Notes under the pieces: generated by a model
Database searches by the model: none
The model's input: only the letters and a program-made list of their open reading frames with translations
What the model was told of the DNA's origin: nothing
Translations under genes and position numbers: made by a program
Assembly: GCA_937877715.1 (NCBI GenBank)
Contig: CALEHW010000014.1
Location: 39,574-103,573, forward strand
Source: an uncultured Methylophaga sp.
Lineage (GTDB): Bacteria > Pseudomonadota > Gammaproteobacteria > GCF-002020875
Direction: 5' to 3'
DNA length: 64,000 nt
Shown here: one piece after another, positions 61,849-64,000 of the stretch
How the letters are laid out: every line of letters begins with the position of its first letter
Position numbering within the stretch: position 1 is the first letter of the stretch

Positions 61849-62412
61849 ATGTCGTTTCTTGATACAGTTCGTGAACATTCCGAAATTATTGCACAACTTC
61901 AGCAACATGAGGATGTAATTCTTGAGTGCAGTCAGAGAATCTGCAGCTGCCTATTGCATGGGGGCAAGGTGCTGTTGATGGGGAATGGGGGCAGTGCCGC
62001 CGATGCACAGCATATTGCTGCAGAGATGGTTGTTCGTTATCAGACTAGTAGACGTGCTCTTCCCGCAATTGCATTAACAACAGACAGCTCGATCCTGACC
62101 GCATGCAGTAATGATTTTGGTTATGAATCGCTATTTCGTCGCCAGATTGAGGCACTGGCAACACCCGATGATCTCGTCATCGGAATCTCAACATCCGGCG
62201 AGAGCAAGAATGTTGTCGAGGGGCTACGTGCAGCCAGAGAGCAGGAGGTAAAGACCATCGTATTAACGGGAAGCAATGGAGGCAGTGTTTCGGATCTTGC
62301 AGACCACACGGTTGCTGTACCCTCAGAGATTACTGCACGAATCCAGGAGGCACATATCCTAATAGGCCATTTCTGGTGTCGGCAGATTGATGAGGCATTT
62401 TCCAGTAGCTGA
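61849..62412 (+). CDS. gmhA: Phosphoheptose isomerase
   Basis: Converts sedoheptulose 7-phosphate to D-glycero-D-manno-heptose 7-phosphate, the first step of ADP-heptose synthesis. ATG 61849 ([12 protein letters not shown]); the track adds 11 codons. 187 residues. SIS-fold signature [22 protein letters not shown], the sugar site [12 protein letters not shown] and the metal/catalytic [17 protein letters not shown]. Its stop overlaps the hldE start (TGATGA). Confidence 0.94.
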   Translation: MSFLDTVREHSEIIAQLQQHEDVILECSQRICSCLLHGGKVLLMGNGGSAADAQHIAAEMVVRYQTSRRALPAIALTTDSSILTACSNDFGYESLFRRQIEALATPDDLVIGISTSGESKNVVEGLRAAREQEVKTIVLTGSNGGSVSDLADHTVAVPSEITARIQEAHILIGHFWCRQIDEAFSSS

Positions 62413-63839
62413 TGAAATATTCACTGCCTGATTTTTCCTCATCATCTACCCTTGTTGTTGGAGATCTGATGCTGGATCGCTACTGGTCTGGTGGGGCGGA
62501 GCGGATCTCCCCGGAGGCACCGGTGCCGGTAGTACATATCAACGATATTGAGGAGCGTCCTGGCGGTGCCGGGAACGTGGCGCTCAATATTGCCGCATTG
62601 GGGGGGGGGTCATCGTTGATTGGTGTTATTGGTGGCGATGAGGAGGGTAGTAGCCTAAAAAATCTTCTTGCCAATAAAAATGTTAATTGCGATTTCCAGC
62701 AGGAGATTGGGATTCGTACATCTACTAAGCTCAGGGTCATGAGCCGTCATCAGCAATTGATTCGCCTCGATTTTGAGGAAGATATCGAAGAGGTCTCTCT
62801 GCAGCCTCTGCTGGATAAATTCCAGGAGCAACTGCAGGGGTGTGGTGCAGTCATCCTCTCCGATTATGGGAAGGGTGTATTGATGGATCCCCAGCAGCTG
62901 ATTCAGATGGCGCGTGCCGCAAAGAGACCATTGCTGGTAGACCCCAAGGGGAGTGATTTCTCAAAATATCGGGGGGCAACCATAATGACCCCAAACCTCT
63001 CTGAATTTGAGGCTGTAGTGGGGAAGTGCAGTAACAGTGCAGAGCTTGTAGAGAGGGGAGAGGAGCTTCGCAGAGAGCTGGATATGGAGGCACTGCTGGT
63101 AACACGGGGTGAGGAGGGAATGACCCTGCTGCTGGAGGGGGTGGCACCATTTCATCTCCCAACCCACGCACGTGAAGTCTATGACGTAACAGGTGCAGGG
63201 GATACCGTAATTGCCACCCTGGCTGCTGCCTTAGCCTCCGGTGCATCATGGATAGATGCAGTTGCAACTGCCAATCTGGCGGCAGGTATTGTTGTCGGCA
63301 AATTGGGTACCGCAACTACGACTGTTGCGGAGCTGCATCATGCAATCCATGATCCTGAGGACGCAGGTTTTGGTGTGCTGAGTGAGGATGAGTTACAGCA
63401 GGCCATTGAGCAGGCACATGCTCGTGGAGAGCGGGTCATCATGACCAACGGTTGCTTTGATCTGCTCCATACAGGACATGTCAGCTACCTTGCAGAGGCA
63501 AGAAGGCTGGGGGACCGATTGGTGGTTGCAGTCAACTCGGATGAGTCAGTTCGACAGCTCAAAGGTGAGAGCAGACCAATCAATGGTCTTGAACAGCGCA
63601 TGATCTTGCTGGCTGCCCTGGAGAGTGTCGACTGGGTGGTTCCCTTTAGTGAAGAGACCCCGGAACGACTCTACTGCGGGGTATTGCCGGATGTGATTGT
63701 AAAGGGTGGGGATTATCAGCCAGATGAGGTGGCCGGCGGTGAGTGCGTGATTGCAAATGGTGGGTCGGTTGAGATTCTTCAATTTGTTGAAGGGCATTCA
63801 ACCACCTCAATAATCGAGAAAATGAAGGGAAAGCAGTAG
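62412..63839 (+). CDS. hldE: Bifunctional heptose 7-phosphate kinase / heptose 1-phosphate adenylyltransferase
   Basis: Supplies two steps of ADP-heptose synthesis in one 475-residue protein. The N-terminal PfkB-type kinase (residues about 1-320) has [36 protein letters not shown] and the anion-hole [16 protein letters not shown]. The C-terminal nucleotidyltransferase (about 345-475) has [20 protein letters not shown] and [16 protein letters not shown] run of ten G residues (62600-62609) encodes the Leu-Gly-Gly-Gly of the kinase domain, a potential slippage site. The frame is intact as shown. The product of the chain goes to hldD, one nucleotide downstream. Confidence 0.96.
   Translation: MKYSLPDFSSSSTLVVGDLMLDRYWSGGAERISPEAPVPVVHINDIEERPGGAGNVALNIAALGGGSSLIGVIGGDEEGSSLKNLLANKNVNCDFQQEIGIRTSTKLRVMSRHQQLIRLDFEEDIEEVSLQPLLDKFQEQLQGCGAVILSDYGKGVLMDPQQLIQMARAAKRPLLVDPKGSDFSKYRGATIMTPNLSEFEAVVGKCSNSAELVERGEELRRELDMEALLVTRGEEGMTLLLEGVAPFHLPTHAREVYDVTGAGDTVIATLAAALASGASWIDAVATANLAAGIVVGKLGTATTTVAELHHAIHDPEDAGFGVLSEDELQQAIEQAHARGERVIMTNGCFDLLHTGHVSYLAEARRLGDRLVVAVNSDESVRQLKGESRPINGLEQRMILLAALESVDWVVPFSEETPERLYCGVLPDVIVKGGDYQPDEVAGGECVIANGGSVEILQFVEGHSTTSIIEKMKGKQ
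62600..62609 (+). repeat. Homopolymeric G10 tract inside hldE
   Basis: Ten consecutive G residues in the kinase-domain coding sequence, the longest single-base run I found in the window; other G-runs reach about 7. A one-base change would shift the frame and end HldE early. Confidence 0.9.
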
Positions 63840-64000
63840 ATGATCATTGTAACGGGCGGCGCAGGTTTTATTGGCAGCAATATAGTCAAGGCACTCAACG
63901 AACGGGGTGAGACCGATATACTGGTGGTTGATAATCTTACCAATGGCCACAAGATGCGTAATCTGGCTGATCTTGATATTGCTGACTATATGGATCGTCT
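63840..64000 (+). CDS. hldD: ADP-heptose epimerase HldD (5' part; continues past window)
   Basis: The first 53 codons are present: [20 protein letters not shown] with the Rossmann loop [10 protein letters not shown], then [19 protein letters not shown], matching the start of ADP-L-glycero-D-manno-heptose-6-epimerase. This SDR enzyme completes ADP-L,D-heptose. ATG at 63840 directly abuts the hldE stop, and the context gmhA-hldE-hldD makes the identification secure. The rest is outside the window. Confidence 0.9.
   Translation, partial: MIIVTGGAGFIGSNIVKALNERGETDILVVDNLTNGHKMRNLADLDIADYMDR

Overview
The window looks like the chromosome of a gammaproteobacterium, most likely a sulfur-oxidising or chemolithotrophic Chromatiales-like lineage. 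That placement is inference. It rests on the operons pilQ-aroK-aroB and rpsU-yqeY-dnaG-rpoD-tRNA-Ile2, the heptose/lipid A genes msbA, lpxL, gmhA, hldE and hldD, a group 3b-type [NiFe] hydrogenase and a seven-haem c-type cytochrome. Base composition is moderate to GC-rich. The exceptions are a few AT-richer patches, mainly the autotransporter at 25-28 kb and the small outer-membrane protein at 40 kb.

Layout. 1-4.5 kb: an RND efflux permease, cut by the window edge, and its periplasmic adaptor, with a clear sigma-70 promoter. 4.6-17.9 kb: a hydrogenase island. The minus-strand maturation operon runs hypA-hypB-hypC-hypD-unknown membrane protein-hypE-hypX-hypF, followed by a small WGR protein. 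Divergent from it on the plus strand are a short HupE-like gene, the four subunits hydB-hydG-hydD-hydA, and the endopeptidase that processes HydA. 17.9-23.2 kb: pilQ-aroK-aroB-dgt and divergent tsaC. 23.2-24.6 kb: three small regulator-like genes. 24.8-28.2 kb: a 3.3 kb segment bounded by a 22 bp duplication of the 3' end of tRNA-Ile2. It holds a HAF-repeat autotransporter, a divergent ribbon-helix-helix regulator with a cluster of GTGTCA-type half-sites between them, and a small unknown ORF.

28.1-33.7 kb: tRNA-Ile2, rpoD, dnaG, yqeY, rpsU, and a secreted Lig E-type DNA ligase. 33.8-42.9 kb: a ComEA-like DNA-binding protein, tsaD, plsY, folB-folK, a pteridine reductase, a MidA-like methyltransferase, uppP, a VanZ-like gene, a small outer-membrane protein, a ParD/RelE-type toxin-antitoxin pair, cca and an unknown 88-residue protein. 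42.9-47.3 kb: an NDUFA9-like reductase, rpoH preceded by a perfect CIRCE operator, ftsY and a parvulin foldase. 47.3-49.8 kb: a large seven-haem lipoprotein cytochrome, apparently co-transcribed with the foldase. 50-54 kb: a pair of M16 peptidases, rsmD, coaD and a ferredoxin. 54.2-59.1 kb: an S24-domain protein lacking the usual lysine, mutM, a lone hydantoinase A, rpmB-rpmG and ilvE. 59.2-64 kb: msbA-lpxL and divergent gmhA-hldE-hldD, which runs off the end.

How the parts fit. The hyd and hyp blocks together form a self-contained NAD(P)-linked hydrogenase system with its own cofactor assembly, CO-ligand synthesis (HypX) and C-terminal protease. PilQ, ComEA and the secreted ligase are compatible with natural DNA uptake. 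The most noteworthy signals are the tRNA-flanked autotransporter segment and its putative operator array, the CIRCE site placed exactly on the rpoH promoter, the cytochrome-foldase pair, the unknown membrane protein built into the hyp operon, and a 10-G tract inside hldE that could allow phase variation of LPS heptose synthesis.
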